Shown in pieces: positions 46,546-60,229 of a DNA stretch of 64,000 nucleotides. Origin of the DNA: Platycnemis pennipes. Taxonomy: Eukaryota; Arthropoda; Insecta; Odonata; Platycnemididae. Numbering within the stretch: the stretch's first letter is position 1; each line of letters starts with the position of its first letter. Both the position numbers and the translations under genes were made by a program. Below the pieces are notes generated by a model that saw only the letters and a list, made by a program, of their open reading frames with translations, was not told the DNA's origin and did no database searches. Where the stretch lies: NCBI GenBank assembly GCA_933228895.1, contig OW121856.1:104011027-104075026 (forward strand). Direction: 5' to 3'.

Positions 46546-46998
46546 AGTATAGGCTTAGTCGCTGATTAAATTTTAGAAAAATGTTTTCACTGGTGATGCT
46601 AAAACATTTAGCGAACTCCGTCATACTATGGTAGACCTGACCAAGAACGTAAAATTAGGGGAATTGATTGCCGAAGGGGAATACTTAAAATGTCATTCTT
46701 TATCTGTACAATTAGCGATGTGAATGGGTGTAAATATATCTAATAGCATAAATACGGGTGCATCAATGGTTAGCATAGGTAGTTTGCATTTCATTATAAG
46801 GATAATAAGCTAACTCCACTAAAAACATGTTTTAGCACGCTTACTTTGCTACATTTATCCTTTTTTAAATGTGAAGTTTAGGCTAGAATGTAATTGCTAA
46901 TCATATTTACGCATAATATGTATCGCATGTTCGGTGTGAATTCACTACCTGCTACACGCCTTTATGTTGGCTTGCATGGTATTATTTAGATGTAGCAG
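46546..46998 (+). mobile_element. LINE 3' end, non-coding relic
   Basis: TTTTCACTGGTGATGCTAAA, CTATGGTAGACCTGACCAA and GAATTGATTGCCGAA match the nucleotide sequence of the LINE at 10225-10310. The end has CTACCTGCTACACGCC, TTATGTTGGCTTGCATGG and ATTTAGATGTAG, the degraded family tail. Confidence 0.7.
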
Positions 46999-48610
46999 GA
47001 GATTAGAGGGAACATTTGCAAAATACGCTACGTTTAACAAACCATTAGTAAAATCAAATTATGAATTGATAGGTGCATGATGAAAGGTTGATGTACTTGT
47101 AGCTATGTACATATGTATTTTAGGTCAAAGGTGAAAATATAAAGGACATAATGATGTGTATTAATTCTTGTTTTGCTTGAAAGCATATTAACTACCCTAC
47201 TGTGCTATGGTGGGTTAGACAATAAATTTTAATTATATAAACTTATTTTAATATTTTTAAGAGCTATGAAGTCTTTTGGACTACGTTGAATTATCTGCAT
47301 TCTTAGTTTTGATCAATTATGAAGGCAGTTTCATAATTTTAAGTAGATTACGGACATTTTTACGCACTGCTTTTTATGCAGCTACGCTTTTTAGAATTGA
47401 GCATATCTTTCCACGCCAAAATAATGTTACTTTCGAATCTCTGATTTGAACAGTTTGCCTTGGTTTATTGGAAGGAGCACGTATTCAATAAAAAGCTCAA
47501 CTGAACTTTTTCCAGTTTTTAATGCACTGCGCGATTCAACTCACAGATTCTTTTATATGTAACAAATGTGAAGAATAGTCTCATAGTTGAACCATAGGGT
47601 ACATTTAAACTGTGGGAAATTACGTTCGTTGTTTGATTGAAATGATTTTTAGGTTCTTGTTTGCACTCTTTTAAAATATTTTGTCAATTTTCTTAATCCT
47701 TTCCATTTGTGAGAGAAGAGAATCTAAAATAGGTACATTTATTTTCAAATAATACTTATTTGAATTTATTGTTCCAACCGTAATGTTAAATTAATGCTTA
47801 ATGCTTAATTGTTTCAACCCGTATGAATTAGGCCATCTAATAACCTCTCCGCATGAAAGAAGTCGTATTTTGGCTGGGCATTGAACTCCTCCATTGCTTC
47901 CGGTTAGGTGACTTAGAGTAGCCAAGAAGACGGTTTGGTGACCTAATGATTAACAATTAACATTATCAGTGTTTTTTAAATAATCAAAATGGTTAACATA
48001 AAATACGCGCATAAAATGGCATATTATTCTAAAGGGAAACCGTCACATGTTGAGCTATTGATTTAAATATTCCCTGATTACTTTGGCGAAGAAGTGCATG
48101 CCTAATGAGGTTTCGTTAACATACTGTTCACCTGACATTTGGAAGGGCTTGCGTTACTCATAGCGCCTGAATTCCGTGTTCTTGCCAATAAGTTGTTTAC
48201 ATGAAATTCACTGAATATTTGTCTTTGCTCTTGACAGATCCTTTTTATTACAACATCTTCAGGGCCTCAATCATGGATCTTCATAACGCGTGCGCCAGCG
48301 TTATCGTTGTTTTTTGATTAAAATTATCTCAGAGAGAGAACGTGATATCCATTCTTCATTTTTGTACAGCACTTCAAATCGCTTATTACAATCAATGGAG
48401 CAAATTTTATAGACGATTATTGTTAACCCTGCGCTACTCTAGGGGTAAGCGTTAACAATCAAGATTGCGTTAACGTGAAAGATAGATCCATGAATCCACA
48501 CCCGGTGTATCAGGTCTAATTGCATAAAATGAGGAATCAAAGGATAAAGGAATCTATGCAATGCAATAAACAGGCACGCAGGCATACTTCTCATATCCTC
48601 TCTATATTAT
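46999..48610. other. AT-rich stretch, no gene recognised
   Basis: Short frames only; nothing recognised. Confidence 0.4.
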
Positions 48611-49300
48611 CCCCGTGTTTAGGATTCCAATTTTCCTCTCTAATTCAAGACATACCCGAAGACCCCCAATCCGCACTAAGGGATCCGCGAAAGCCCTCGT
48701 CCAGACAGGGAGTGGCAGGGTGAAACGCCCCTCTTTCAACCCTCCGCGTGCAGCGAGAAGAGGGATGGTTGGGGGAAAACAGGTGCAGCACCGCCGCCGG
48801 GCAGGAATTCGGAAGTGGTGGAGGCGATAGGGTCGGGAAAGGGGGCGTTGAGGGCGTAGGGGTTCAGGGTACTATACGCCCCCGGAGGGGCACCTGAGTC
48901 ACGACGTTGTGCACAAGGGGCGGGAGTAGACGGCTGCGGTGGTGCAGAGTAGGAAATGGGAAAAAGAGTCGGTGCGGAGGGTCGGAGGGAATTCCAGGAA
49001 TCTGTATACCTTTGTGGATGCGACAAAAGGCAATGGGATTGAATGGCGGGAAGAACGAGCGGCCGATTTATTCTTCGCGGCGCCTGCAGCGGCGGAGGAG
49101 GCGAGCTTCTAATTCTCCCAAGGAGGCGAAGTTTGGGAACGATTCAATGCTCCCTCCTTTCTTTTGTTTCCCTGCCACCGTTCCCATTTCGTGCCGACGT
49201 TGTTTATCTCGTTCCTCGGGCGAATCAATAAAAGCGGCAGTCGACCCTAAAAGTGGCACCTCGGTCTCGCCAGGAGATAACCGCCCGAATTAGTTTTTCG
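48611..49300. other. GC-rich island
   Basis: The plus strand is G-rich from 48760 to 48970, with CpG-rich DNA near 49070-49110 (CGCGGCGCCTGCAGCGGCGG). Frames on both strands (128 plus, 96 minus) lack motifs. Confidence 0.4.
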
Positions 49301-50129
49301 AAATGGTTCGTCGAAGGAAGAAGATTGATGAAGCACAGATGATGTACGAAATGCGCCAGAGTATTATTATTTTATCGCTGGGATCACGCTTATTCTCTAT
49401 AGATACTAAGGATTTTAAAAGGTTATCAATATTTTAGAAGGCGATTTGAGTTACATGTAATTTATTTGCGATCACAACATTACGAGTGAAATAACAGGAT
49501 ATTTTATAAAATTCATGTTTTGCATGAATAAACATAATATGCCAATATGAAAATACCACAGTGAGTTATAATTTCCCAGGGTTTTTCATAACATGTTCCC
49601 TAAACATTTTTGTTGTTGAATTGTAAAATAAATAACAAATTATTTCGATTTTTACATTCTAATGACAGTTGTGATAATATCACCGTCCCCATAATATGGT
49701 GATTATTCCCAAATCATTTTGTGGTAAATTTTGTCTGGCATCATTATTATTGGCTTCATATTTTTTTCTTAAATGCATTATACTCAATATATACTACTCT
49801 CAATAAACACTATACAATTAATGATAAATTTATCGATGTTTATCCTCAAAGTTAGTTATCACACAGTTTTTCCTCGCTTTTTTTTAAATTATCATCTATT
49901 CATTTATTTTATTTCTTCTCAGAAAATAGGAGATGACATGTTTAACTAGCTACTTTGTGTAGAGAAGCTTTCGCTTAGCCAGTCCACATTCAATATTTTC
50001 AAATATTCTCAGGTTCAGTTTGAAAATCCTCAGCATTGGTGCTTATGACGGGAGCGCTACCGCGTTCCTTCTGCTTTCCGTGAACAAAACCGTGGTTCTT
50101 TAAATATTTTCTTGCGAATTAAAAATTAA
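49301..50129. other. AT-rich spacer
   Basis: Nothing recognised. Confidence 0.4.
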
Positions 50130-50720
50130 AGAATTGCTCCATTCACTCTTAGGGTGGTAAGCATGACTGATCTTTCCCAAAGTAGACGAAAGTGTGAGGA
50201 ATGGTTTTAAAGGGAAAAGACGATGGTGAGGGAGGAGTTGAGCATGCGGAAAAGAAGCATAGGCGGAGAGTGCGGAAGGTGAATCTGCCTGGTCCACTGA
50301 GCACCCTATCCTCGCCAAGAAAGAAGAAGTGCGGTGGAGAGAGGAGCGCACTGCTCCTGAATATGGATGACTGCGGGGGGCTGTGGTTCTTCGAGTACGT
50401 TACCATGGCGACGGCGGGGAGGGGGTGGGTCCGGCGGGGGTGGGTAGGGTGAGCGCCTCTTCTCCCATTGGAGGGATTCCAGCGAAGGGTAGTTTTAGGG
50501 TGCAAGGGGAGCAAAGTAGGCTTAAAAAAGCGGAGGAGAGGATATAGGCGGAGCTGGGGAGGAGGAGGAGGTAAGCGTCTTGAGGTGCAGGGACGTAAGG
50601 CGAGTGACGGATCAGATCGGGAAGTGTGTTTTGTAGGAAGGAGAAAGGAAGAAGAGATGAGAGTGGAAAGCGATGCGCACGACGCTAGCTGCAGTACTTT
50701 AAATATCAGAACGGTTTAGC
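50130..50720. other. GC-rich, purine-strand island
   Basis: The plus strand is strongly purine-rich from about 50210 to 50680 (GGAGGAGGAGG near 50559). Overlapping frames of 83 and 121 codons have no motif. Confidence 0.4.
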
Positions 50721-50850
50721 GACACTCTTGAGTCTACTAAGCGTAAAATAAATGCCATGTTTCTGTAAATAAAGAGTTGTCGTATTTTCCCCAGATATAT
50801 TTAATATAATATCACCTGAAGATTAATAAGAAGAAGACTAAGATATTGAG

Positions 50851-50889
50851 GGGGATCGGGTTGGTGTGGTGGCTGGATTACTGGCCTAG
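50851..50889 (+). mobile_element. SINE family 1, 5' head fragment only
   Basis: GGGGATCGGGTTGGTGTGG followed by TGGCTGGATTACTGGCC matches the first 39 nt of 30861 onward, with a substitution in the A box, then stops abruptly before the B box. Confidence 0.7.
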
Positions 50890-51949
50890 TACAAGTAATT
50901 TCAGAGCAACAACATTTAGTGTTAAAAAGAAATAATTTATGTAGTGTAGGTACATACAAAAGTATCGATGGTGGTATATACTTATTTTTATTTGGATCGT
51001 AATGGCGTTCATTCTTGGTAATCAGTGCTATACTGTGAACATCAAACTCCGAAAATATGAATTAATTTAGCCCATTGTGTGCATAAAATTGATTTGTGAC
51101 TAAGTTGGTGAAACGGGTACAATATTTTTATTTATTAACTGAGTGGAAACATACTATCATTAGGAATCGTCCACCGAGAAAACTTATTCTTAGGTGGAAA
51201 ATTACCACCACATTTCTAGCCTTTATTATAGCTGGTATAAAGATTATAATACAAAGTCTCTAAAATATCTCAATATTAAATGGCCAAATAATGTTATTTT
51301 AAACAACCATTGAATGAAATTCACTTAATAAGTAGTATTTTCATATATTTCTTCTAAGGAGCTTTGGGAATAGAAGTGTGGATTAAATTTAAAGAATATG
51401 GTTGAATCGTTGAGACCACTACCTTTGCCTCATCTCTTTACAATGAAAGAAGGAACTGCGAAGTAGTTCTCTCGGGAAACAAAAGATTTCATCAAATATC
51501 TCCTGGGGCTCATTCTTTTAATTTAACATTCTGTTCTTAGTAAAGGAGCTTCATTTAAACACCTTGGCATTGAGAAGAAGCCCGGATGTATTTAAAATGT
51601 CTGGATTAAATTTCATTGTGAGAGTGGTGGAGAAAAGTGGTACTCCCCAAAGTGTTGGCCAAGAAGTTAGAAAGGAAAAAAATAGTAAATAAACTTGACT
51701 GAAAACAACGCGAGTTATCGGTGAGTAGACCTGGGAAGTGAGCAAGAAAAATAAATATCCGAATCGAAGGGAGGAGGATTCGTGTAGAATCGAGTTTTGC
51801 GGTTAAATAAAAAGGGTTGTGGGAAGATGGGGAAAGCTGAGTTCTGGAGACGTAGAAAACCATGGCGGGAAAGAATTTATAGGTCAAGAAGTTGAGGTAA
51901 TGGAGAAAGTTCAAGCAGGCAGAGATAAGCGTGTTTAGCAGGGGACGGA
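50890..51949. other. AT-rich spacer
   Basis: No gene recognised. The plus strand becomes purine-rich after 51600, which gives overlapping minus frames of 64 and 123 codons. Confidence 0.4.
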
Positions 51950-52650
51950 ATTGGGACCGCCTTGGCCCTCCGTTCAATTAAGGGCCGGCGTCTTCGAGGG
52001 CCCGAACACTCAGACCATGAGGGAACGGAGGGCGAGAATTGTTTAAGGGACCTCGGGTTGGCAATGGTGGTTATTTTTCTCTTCTCAACTTTCCACCCCC
52101 TCTTCCCCCACGAGAGATACAGTGCTATGGCTTTTAGAATTACATGGAGAGCCAGGAGAGAGAGAGAGAGAGAGGCATATAGAACAAAAACGAACGTGGG
52201 GAGTGGGGGTTGTGAAAAAATGTGAAGACATAAACGGGAAGGAGGCTAGGAGAACATCCCCTATCCGCACCACTTCATCTCTCCCTCTCACCCCCATCCC
52301 TCTCACCCCCCCCCTTATTCCTTCTCCTCCTCCCCCTCTTCCAGCCCTCCACCAGCTTCCCGGCATGCTCTCGTCTTCCTTCTCCGGTCGGATTAACTTT
52401 TTTTAATTTTCGACCTGCTCCTCTCCCCGTGAAAATTGAGAGATTATCTCTTGTCCTCGTCGGTTCCTTTTAGTTCCCCGCCCGTATTACTCTGCTCGTT
52501 TCGCTAATGCATTTCTCTGCAAGGTTCTGGTTAATTTCACGGTCGGAGGTTTTTCCTGGTTTCATTCTCATCTCGTACTTCCCTTCCCTACTCCCAACGC
52601 CTGGTTAAAATGTTGCGGAGATCATTTCTCTGTAAACATGTTCGTATCTG
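51950..52650. other. GC-rich island with GA microsatellite
   Basis: A GAGAGA run of about 18 nt lies at 52157-52175. The plus strand turns pyrimidine-rich from 52250 to 52480 (CCCCCCCCTTATTCC). No gene recognised. Confidence 0.4.
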
Positions 52651-53639
52651 TTTCTCACAACCTATGAGGCGATACTCACTTTTTTTAAATTAATATTTCC
52701 GTATTGTTTCGGGATATGGCATTCAAATTCTCCGATCATTGCAGCGCATGATATTACGGGAGGAAATTCAAAAGAGAAATATAAAAATTAATATTTTATT
52801 TGGAGTAGAATTCTTTTAACCGAATTTCAATTAAATTCTTCCGAAATTCATTCGGATCTTGGATGCTGTATGTATATTTAAATGAATTCTACTCTTTCAA
52901 TATCCTTGTAAAAACTGTTTCATGAAACAACCTAATTTGGAGAATAAATTGTTTCTTCCAGGCATTAGATTACATCAAAGCATAATTATTGCAAAAATTT
53001 CCATTTTTATGTCCAAAGGATTTTGAAAGTGATAGTCCAGGATAAACGAGGCGAAAAAAGAAAAGGGTCTGTATTTTCAGTGAACTTTACCTATTGTTGC
53101 ATTAGAAAGTACTTTGATTTTTATGATATCATTGCATTTTTCCGTTTTTATATATAAAATGGTGATACTGAAAGTTATCGCTTATCAAAAGGGTACAAAA
53201 ATATTACAAAGGCCTTAAAATATTTTCATTTAAGTCTCTCTAGGATTAAGTTATTTGTGATTTTTTGGCAATTACTAATAAAAGCGGAAAAGTGATTCAA
53301 ATATTACCTTGACAGATACAGGAAGACCTCTTGGTCCTCTAGTGTCAGTTACCCTTAATTGTTTGGGCAGTGCCATAAAGTGATTGAGTGTAGGACGTAG
53401 TGACATTTTACATGATTAAAAGATCTATTTAGTGTATTTCCCCTTTAATTTTGAACAAGAAGACTGCTTTTCTCCCTTCCTTTATGAAAAGAAATCGTTC
53501 ACTTTAATGGTAAATTATCCGTATAGAAGGATCGGAAATATAATCCCTTTCTCCTTGAGAATTAGAAGCAAAGAATAATTTGCTGAAAAAAGGATCAGTG
53601 AATCAAATCCTATAATGCGATTCCAATCGATCCGCATAA
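52651..53639. other. AT-rich spacer
   Basis: Nothing recognised. Confidence 0.4.
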
Positions 53640-54330
53640 TTCATGCTTACCGTGGCCGTCCATGGGCGAAATTATCCGTCGCAAATTGAAGCCTTTTTTC
53701 TTATCGGTGAATAATAAAAACCTCATTTTAAAAAACCCCTCCTTCCGCTGCTTGGGGCTTCTACTTCTCCCCCATCCCCCATGTTGCCTCGCCGATCTGC
53801 CCTCCCGACATAATGCGATATTCATTTATTTATCCTTCTCTGCGGGAGGGGAACGGAGAGAGGGAGGGAGAAAAAATAAAAGAATTCGGAGAAAAAAATA
53901 ACATAGTTTCCGCGCTATTAATCAAGCAGCCTTTCATACTGACGGACGTGGAAAAAAAGAAATCGATTTATGAAAAAAATATTCCTGAGTGTGAGGGACC
54001 GCCGCATCCTCCCCTTTCTTCCTGCTCCTTCCGCCCCTGTGACCACCATCCCCTGAATCCTTGTACAAACCCTGTCTTCCACTCCCACCTTCGCCCTCCC
54101 CCAAACCCACTGCCATGTGAATCCACTCCCCACTCTCTCTCTCTCGCCAATATCTCATCCCGGTGACAGTGCTGGACCAACCTCCCTTTCCCAACCGCAA
54201 CAATTCCACCTGTATTCTTCCTCCTGAGGAGACTCCACTGTTCGCTCTTTCCGGGTAATGCGTAGATTTCATTTCCGCATGCATTTACACTGCCGAAGAT
54301 GAGTGCAGGTGCATTTGTACCTGCATGGAT
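53640..54330. other. GC-rich, pyrimidine-strand island
   Basis: The plus strand is C-rich from 54000 to 54240. Frames of 117 (plus) and 116 (minus) codons overlap; no motif. Confidence 0.4.
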
Positions 54331-54384
54331 ACAAGCCTAGGCCACTCGAGACGTCATCAGTGCCATTCTTCGTCAATTTTCTTC

Positions 54385-55078
54385 GAACGTTAATGGGGAC
54401 ATGCACTATTTTTATAACACTTTGAATGTAAAGTTTATTAGCCTAAATGTGCTTGCCGAAAATTTTGCTGAAGAATTAAGTTTTTTACAAAGATATTACT
54501 CTATGAAAAGTGTACCTTTTGGCAGCTTAAAAACACGACGTCATCGCATGACATCACGGCACGGTATCACTATGGGCGTTGCTTATCTGTTTATGCGTGG
54601 AGGTAAGTTGTTAAATAAATACTTGGCGATAACGTATGTATTTATCTCATTTCTTTAATGAAATAAACGATTGTATTTCGAATTTTATTTACGTAATATG
54701 GATTGTAACGAGCAAATCGTCCATTAATATTAATGCCTGTTTAGTGCCCAAGAATTTATACTACGCCTTTGCAATCGCTAGTTTTTTTTTAGAAGAACGC
54801 CGCCATAAGGGAGTCAACCAAAGGAAATTTTCGGAATGTGCTTTTTTTTAAGTATTTTTTCGTTTCCTTTCGTTCGAGAAAGGGCTAAAAACCTCAAAAC
54901 AATATATTCACTTCGTTTTCTGTTAAAAATAAATGTCTATCTCCGTAGCAATATGGAACCTATACAGTGCAGTGACGTCAGAAGGCGTTTTAGGTCACGT
55001 GACTTTCTTCAATTTCCGGGAACATTTTAAATTCATTTAATAATCTTTGTGGTGGGCGTAGAAAATTTTGTTTTATAT
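54385..55078 (+). repeat. Dispersed repeat family R1, copy 2, without insertion
   Basis: Collinear with the inverse complement of 557-1712, minus the roughly 480-bp block. At the insertion point it reads GCAATCGCTAG, a T run, then AGAAGAACGCCGCC without a break. The 85-codon frame at 54401-54658 is not conserved in copy 1 (in-frame stops), so it is not evidence for a protein. Confidence 0.75.
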
Positions 55079-55291
55079 ATTTAAATTGGTGAGAAAATTT
55101 CGCATCCAGTAGTACATCATTAATCTTCGATAAACAAATTTCATGCATATTCCCCATTATTTCTCCTTGCTATTTCAGAGACAAGAAGATGCAATATTTG
55201 AAAAACCCTTGCTGGTTATCTTTTCCCTTGCTACACGACTGCGTGATTCATATCGCTGTTGCACTATCCCAATTACCTTATTATTATGTGC
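55079..55291. other. AT-rich spacer
   Basis: Nothing recognised. Confidence 0.35.
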
Positions 55292-55553
55292 GTTCAACCC
55301 GAAGGCTAGTTTTTGATAGGTAAGAGTCACCTCGTACTAAGCCATGGGCGTGTGAAAGTCACACATTCAAGGTAGGGGTCCAGTTCCTTTCCCTGAGCTA
55401 CCTCCGATTTGCTACGAAGTTCTGACGCGCATAAAATCGAATCGCGAGGATTTTTAGGTGAGGGCGTCCAGAAAGGTTCTTACCTGGGATTTGAACCCGG
55501 GACCTTCCTCAATGGGTAGAGCTCAATGCTCTAACCATTAGGTCAACACGACT
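55292..55553 (-). mobile_element. tRNA-derived SINE family 2, copy B
   Basis: The minus-strand head GTCGTGTTGACCTAATGGTT followed by AGAGCATTGAGC gives the A box, and GGTCCCGGGTTCAAATCCC gives the B box. The body is shared with 21508-21753 (TCGCGATTCGAT, GGAAAGGAACTGG, CACACGCCCATGGCTTAG). It ends at the left with CTTCGGGTTGAACGCAC. Copy B has about 20 extra bp after the B box. Confidence 0.8.
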
Positions 55554-57698
55554 TCCTCATTATCTTATACATTAATATTCCGTATTCATTAATCATATGC
55601 TCAAAATACCGTCTAAATATGCCACGAATAATAAGACAAGCTTTCCTTCGTGAGGGAAAAATTATGGATAAGGCATTTCCGAATGCTAATGTTATTTGGA
55701 CACTGTCACACAGTTTGGGTTAAACTGGCCGTATCCGGTGACCTCTTTAGGCCTAACATGGCAGATCATTTATCTTCGAAATAACATAAACTGTATAATC
55801 AGTAAATAAATGACATCGTTCTGAGTTTTTGGTTATCTCTTTATGACGTAACGCTGATGTTTCACTTATTCGCTGTTTCTCTCTCTCATTAAAATACCCC
55901 GAAATATTCCATAAACACTCTCACAATTTGCGTGACGGAAATAATTAATCTTCCCTTTGTCACCCGGTCTCAAGTTTTCCGCGGCAACGCTTAGATGAGT
56001 TCTACATTCTCTTCGGGTGTACAGAATTCATCCACTCATATTGGTATGAAAAAATGCAGATAATAAAAATTATATTTATTTCTCAAAAGTTATTCAATAA
56101 TTATTACATAAATTATTATTTTTTAACAAATAACGAGCTTATAATTTGGCCCGACCCCTCCTCTGATTAAAATGCCACGTAATTATGGACAACTCCTAAA
56201 TGGTCGTATGTTTTGTCGGCAACAACGTCTTGCATTTGCGTCAGAATCAATTCATTAATTGCATCAGGTATATCGTTCTGTTTTTCCTTTTTCCTGGTTC
56301 ACACTCGCAGTCTTTCAGTGACCTTAATTGGAAATGATCTGATACCCTTCAAAAAAGAATTGATCCTTGGCAATCATGAACAGATTCATAGCATCCATCG
56401 TCATATATATCCTTCAAGCCCGACCACATTTCTCTCCCTTCAATCCGGAAAACAAATCACTGTCACGAACATACCTGCTGTACATCAATTCGATGGAAGC
56501 AGATACATAGCGAAAGAATGATATGGCCTGCAGCGGATGGCAAAATATGAGCCTCTCTTTTTTAACTTTTATTTTATTTTCACAGGCTGTGATTAATCCT
56601 GAGAAATATATAAACGTTTCCGTAATCTGCCGGAGGTCGTAAAGTCTTTGGGTCGCGGAGTAGGAGATAAACAAGTGTGGGCCATGGCGCGTGCTCGGGA
56701 GATGAATACACGGTCTGCACCACTTGAAATTCCTCCCTAGGGGTTGGGTTACCCTGCGCCCAATAAAGTGAGTAATCGCGTTCGCTTCCTCAGAAAACAT
56801 TTATTTGTTTACCTGAAATTAAATTATTGCCGCCTGTTGCTTCAAACCGTTTTTTTTCCTTCTTTTGTAACTTTTTCGTCCCTCCTTTGGTGCATCCTGG
56901 ATGAATTCACAAAATGCATCCATACGGAGAAGTTTAAGCCGGGAAAACTTCATTTTTTTCCCCAATTGGCCCCTTTTTATTATTTGGAAACAGCTTTGCC
57001 TTTTCCAGGTCTTCTAAAAAATGTAACGAGATTCACTACATAAATGAAGGTTAAATGTTTTTTTCTCACTTTTCATCTTACATGAAGAAATGTCTTTGAA
57101 TTTAACGAACATCGAGTCATTCTAAAACATATAACTCTTTTGGAAAGTCACTAACTCTATAACTGAGGCTAAAATGCGTTTTTATGTCCTCTCATTCATA
57201 TTTATACATGTTATTACTGTCGGCTTCAAAATGATTTGTCACTGCATTTTGAAAATTTATATCTGGATATTTGTTCATGCTAATACAATGTTGTATACAT
57301 CACTTTAACGGTAATTTTATTGCCATTTTCGTTATTATTTTTAGTCAATGACAAATTTAAAAATATAGAGATACCAGTGAAATAATTAACTCCGCGCACG
57401 CGAAAATTAGCATTTCCTCAAATTAATGACCTTTACCACTCATTCTATGGAAAACTACCATGTATGCAGCATTCACCTTTTATAAAAATTTGAAAGTGTA
57501 TATAGATACATACAAGTGCAAAATCATATTTATTAAACACATATGTCGTTGTTAATTTATGTGAATGTTTTAACATTATCTAGTCCTACAATTTGTCCCG
57601 AATAGAAACATTAAAGCTAGGCATTTTAAGACTTTCCAACTTATTTTTGATTTTTCTATGATCCGAAAATATGTGTTTTATGCGTAGAATAAATTATA
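55554..57698. other. AT-rich stretch, no gene recognised
   Basis: About 2.1 kb with frames of 102 (plus) and 128 (minus) codons that overlap each other between 56414 and 56521 and have no family motif. Confidence 0.4.
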
Positions 57699-57702
57699 TT
57701 AA

Positions 57703-57717
57703 CACGTTGCGTACCGG
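57703..57717 (+). repeat. Left TIR of piggyBac-like element
   Basis: CACGTTGCGTACCGG follows TTAA at 57699-57702. It pairs with the right end at 60301-60314. Confidence 0.88.
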
Positions 57718-57863
57718 GGTATTTAAATGCATTTTAACCCTCCGTTCCGGCGGATTTTTAAACCTCACTGTTTGCAAATGCATTGCATCAGTAAAAATGC
57801 TGTAACTTATTTAAAAATGAAAATGTTTTAAAGGGATTTGGTAAATAATACTCACAGAAAGTC

Positions 57864-59606
57864 TCAGTATTTCCTCTTTGTGTGATACTCCATAAAACAT
57901 TTTCCCTTGTGGAGTGGAACACCGCAAGTTGAGCAGACATACCTCGTCTCCTTCCTAATTTTTCTGTAAGCACACACTTTGCATCTTCGGGTGTGGTATT
58001 TCTTCTTCCCCTTTCCCACGATAGGGATGAGATGATGTTTACGAAGGTCTCTCGAGAGACGATGTGGGTGATCCCTCGAAGGAGCACGCTCCGTCGGCTT
58101 ATCTCTGTCCTCGTCCGAGAATGGCTCATCTGGCTCTCCTCTACTCGCTGCCCAATCTTTGGCTGTGTGGAGCAGTAAGCCTTTGAATCGAATGCTTTTT
58201 GATTCATTGAGTGTTTTATAAGCTCTAAAAGCGTTAAAAAGGGCACAGTTTATTAGCCACAGGACTACTTTCTTCGACCATTTCATTGTTTTTCTCATGA
58301 TTGTATAATACGATAAATACATATCCGCCCTGTCTACGCCTTTTATACACTCATTGTATTTCAAAATACAGTAAGGTTTTTTGATCGGAAGTCCTGTGAC
58401 CCTATCTTTCAGCTTTGTGTTTCCCATCTTAGCGCTGTGAATAGTGCTAATCATCCTCACCTCTCTTTTGTCTTTCCACAGCACAAGTAACACTTCACCT
58501 TTTCGAGAAAACGTGCATTGTCCTTTTTTCAATGTTTTCGCCTCACTCTTCAATGTGGCTGGGAGCCCTCTATTTGGTCTGATGGTTCCACAAACTCTAA
58601 TTTTATTATCAAAGTGCAGTTCTGCTATCTTTTCGCTGTTGTAATAATTGTCTTGATATACGTGATGCCACAGATTGAGATGAGGCTTCAAAAGAGAAAG
58701 GATGGTTTGTTCTAATTTTTTTCCCCCGGCCGAATATATTTCTAAATTACTGATGTAGCCAGAATCACTTTCACAAACCATACGAACTAGCAAGCCATAC
58801 TTTATGATTTTGGCTGGATTATAGGTCTTAATTTTTAATCTTCCTCTCCATGGAGTCATTGCTTCATCATGAGAGAGCTCCTGCTTTGGTTTGTATACAT
58901 TTTGAAATTTTTCAATGAAGTATTCCAAGACCGGTCTAATTTTGTTTAGTCTGTCCGTCGCGTCCAAAATTTTCTCATTATTACTAAAGTGACACGCTTT
59001 CCAAATCTGTTCAAATCTGTTCCTCGTCAGCAATTCTCTAAATATGTTCGTTGCTATAAACGGATCAGTGCTCCAATACTCCTTCAGTGAATCTTTCCTC
59101 ACCTGCCCCATGAGAATCAAAATAGCAAAGAATTTTTTCATTTCAGTAATGGTTATGTCAGACCACTTTCCTGTTTTTGGTGAATCTTTGTATCTGTGTT
59201 GGTTTTGACGGTAATACAGATTTGACTGAATGCACATCATTTCGAACAAGTCATCGGCAATAAATAATGAGACTACATCAAGGATACTGGTAGAATTTTC
59301 TGGTACACGTTTTACTCCAGGCTGGCCCAAAAATTGCTCTAAATTCCTCTCAGAATCTTTTTTTTCCCATGTAGTTGAGATTCCTGGTTAAGTATCGTCT
59401 TCATTTGCGCTCTTATCCGAGTCACTTTCACTTATCAAGAGAGGAGTGGATTTTCTATTTCTGACCTTCACTACAATATCGGAATCACTTCCATTCTCGT
59501 CACTATCTCCTTACACACCGTAATGGCACATCTGATAAATCATCGGCGCACAGATCTAACAAAATTTCTTCCTCGCGCAAAGCACTGTCATTCCTATGCA
59601 ATGCCA
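57864..59606 (-). pseudogene. piggyBac-type (PGBD-like) transposase, N-terminus disrupted
   Basis: This would be a cut-and-paste transposase acting on TTAA sites in the nucleus. An open frame of 488 codons (57864-59330, beginning at a TTG, not an ATG) holds the core. The acidic triad is present: D155 in LSHDEAMTPWRGR, D227 in VYQDNYYNSEKIA and D333 in KGVDRADMYLSYY. These match the family's three Asp positions. The C-terminus has a cysteine-rich domain with C450, C453, C466, C469, H474 and C478. Upstream, the frame continues into an acidic Ser/Asp stretch typical of these N-termini, but meets in-frame TAA codons (one at 59388-59390, another near 59513). The likely initiator (ATG at 59606, MALHRNDSALREEE) is in another frame. 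An unnoticed intron is an alternative. Catalytic core intact; full product unlikely. Confidence 0.88.
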
Positions 59607-60229
59607 TTGCACTGAATATTTCAATAATTGCAGGTCGAGGAAAACCTCTCGCAAGACAAACCCGAAACAAAAATCACAATTCACTTGGACTCAAGAAAAC
59701 GAACTGCTCAAGACACTTCGAGAGAAGGAACTAACCACAGCCGTAAAAGAACAATGAACGATTCATTATTGGCCCCCTCATTCTTTTCATAATGAATAAT
59801 TACGTTGATGGAGCAGAGCTGAGAGCGCATTTCATCTGCTGTGAGAGGAACTTGAAGGCGAGGCAATACAGATATGGCCCTCAAGGCGACAGAGATACGG
59901 TTCCTCGCCGCTGGCTAAGCTAGGGCCATGTGGAGAAACATTTCGTAAATAATGACGCAAGGAGGTGGAGTGACCGAGGAAGCTGAGAGAGAAATATACA
60001 CTCCGAAAAGAAGAGGGAAGACGAATAAGTTTCAAGTTGATGGAATTGAAGTTACGCACCATCACAGAACACCGGACTGAGATTTAAATAGAGTTAAATG
60101 TCTAAAATTAACGAAATTACTTAGGGTAATCGAATAATATGTTGCGACTATTCTTAATAAATAACAGAAAGCAAATGAGAAATATTCACGATGCACATAA
60201 ATAACACAATTTAAAACTTTCCCATGATG

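Noticed and set aside
54401..54658. Plus-strand frame of 85 codons inside R1
   Set aside because: The matching part of the other R1 copy has in-frame stops, so the frame is not conserved.
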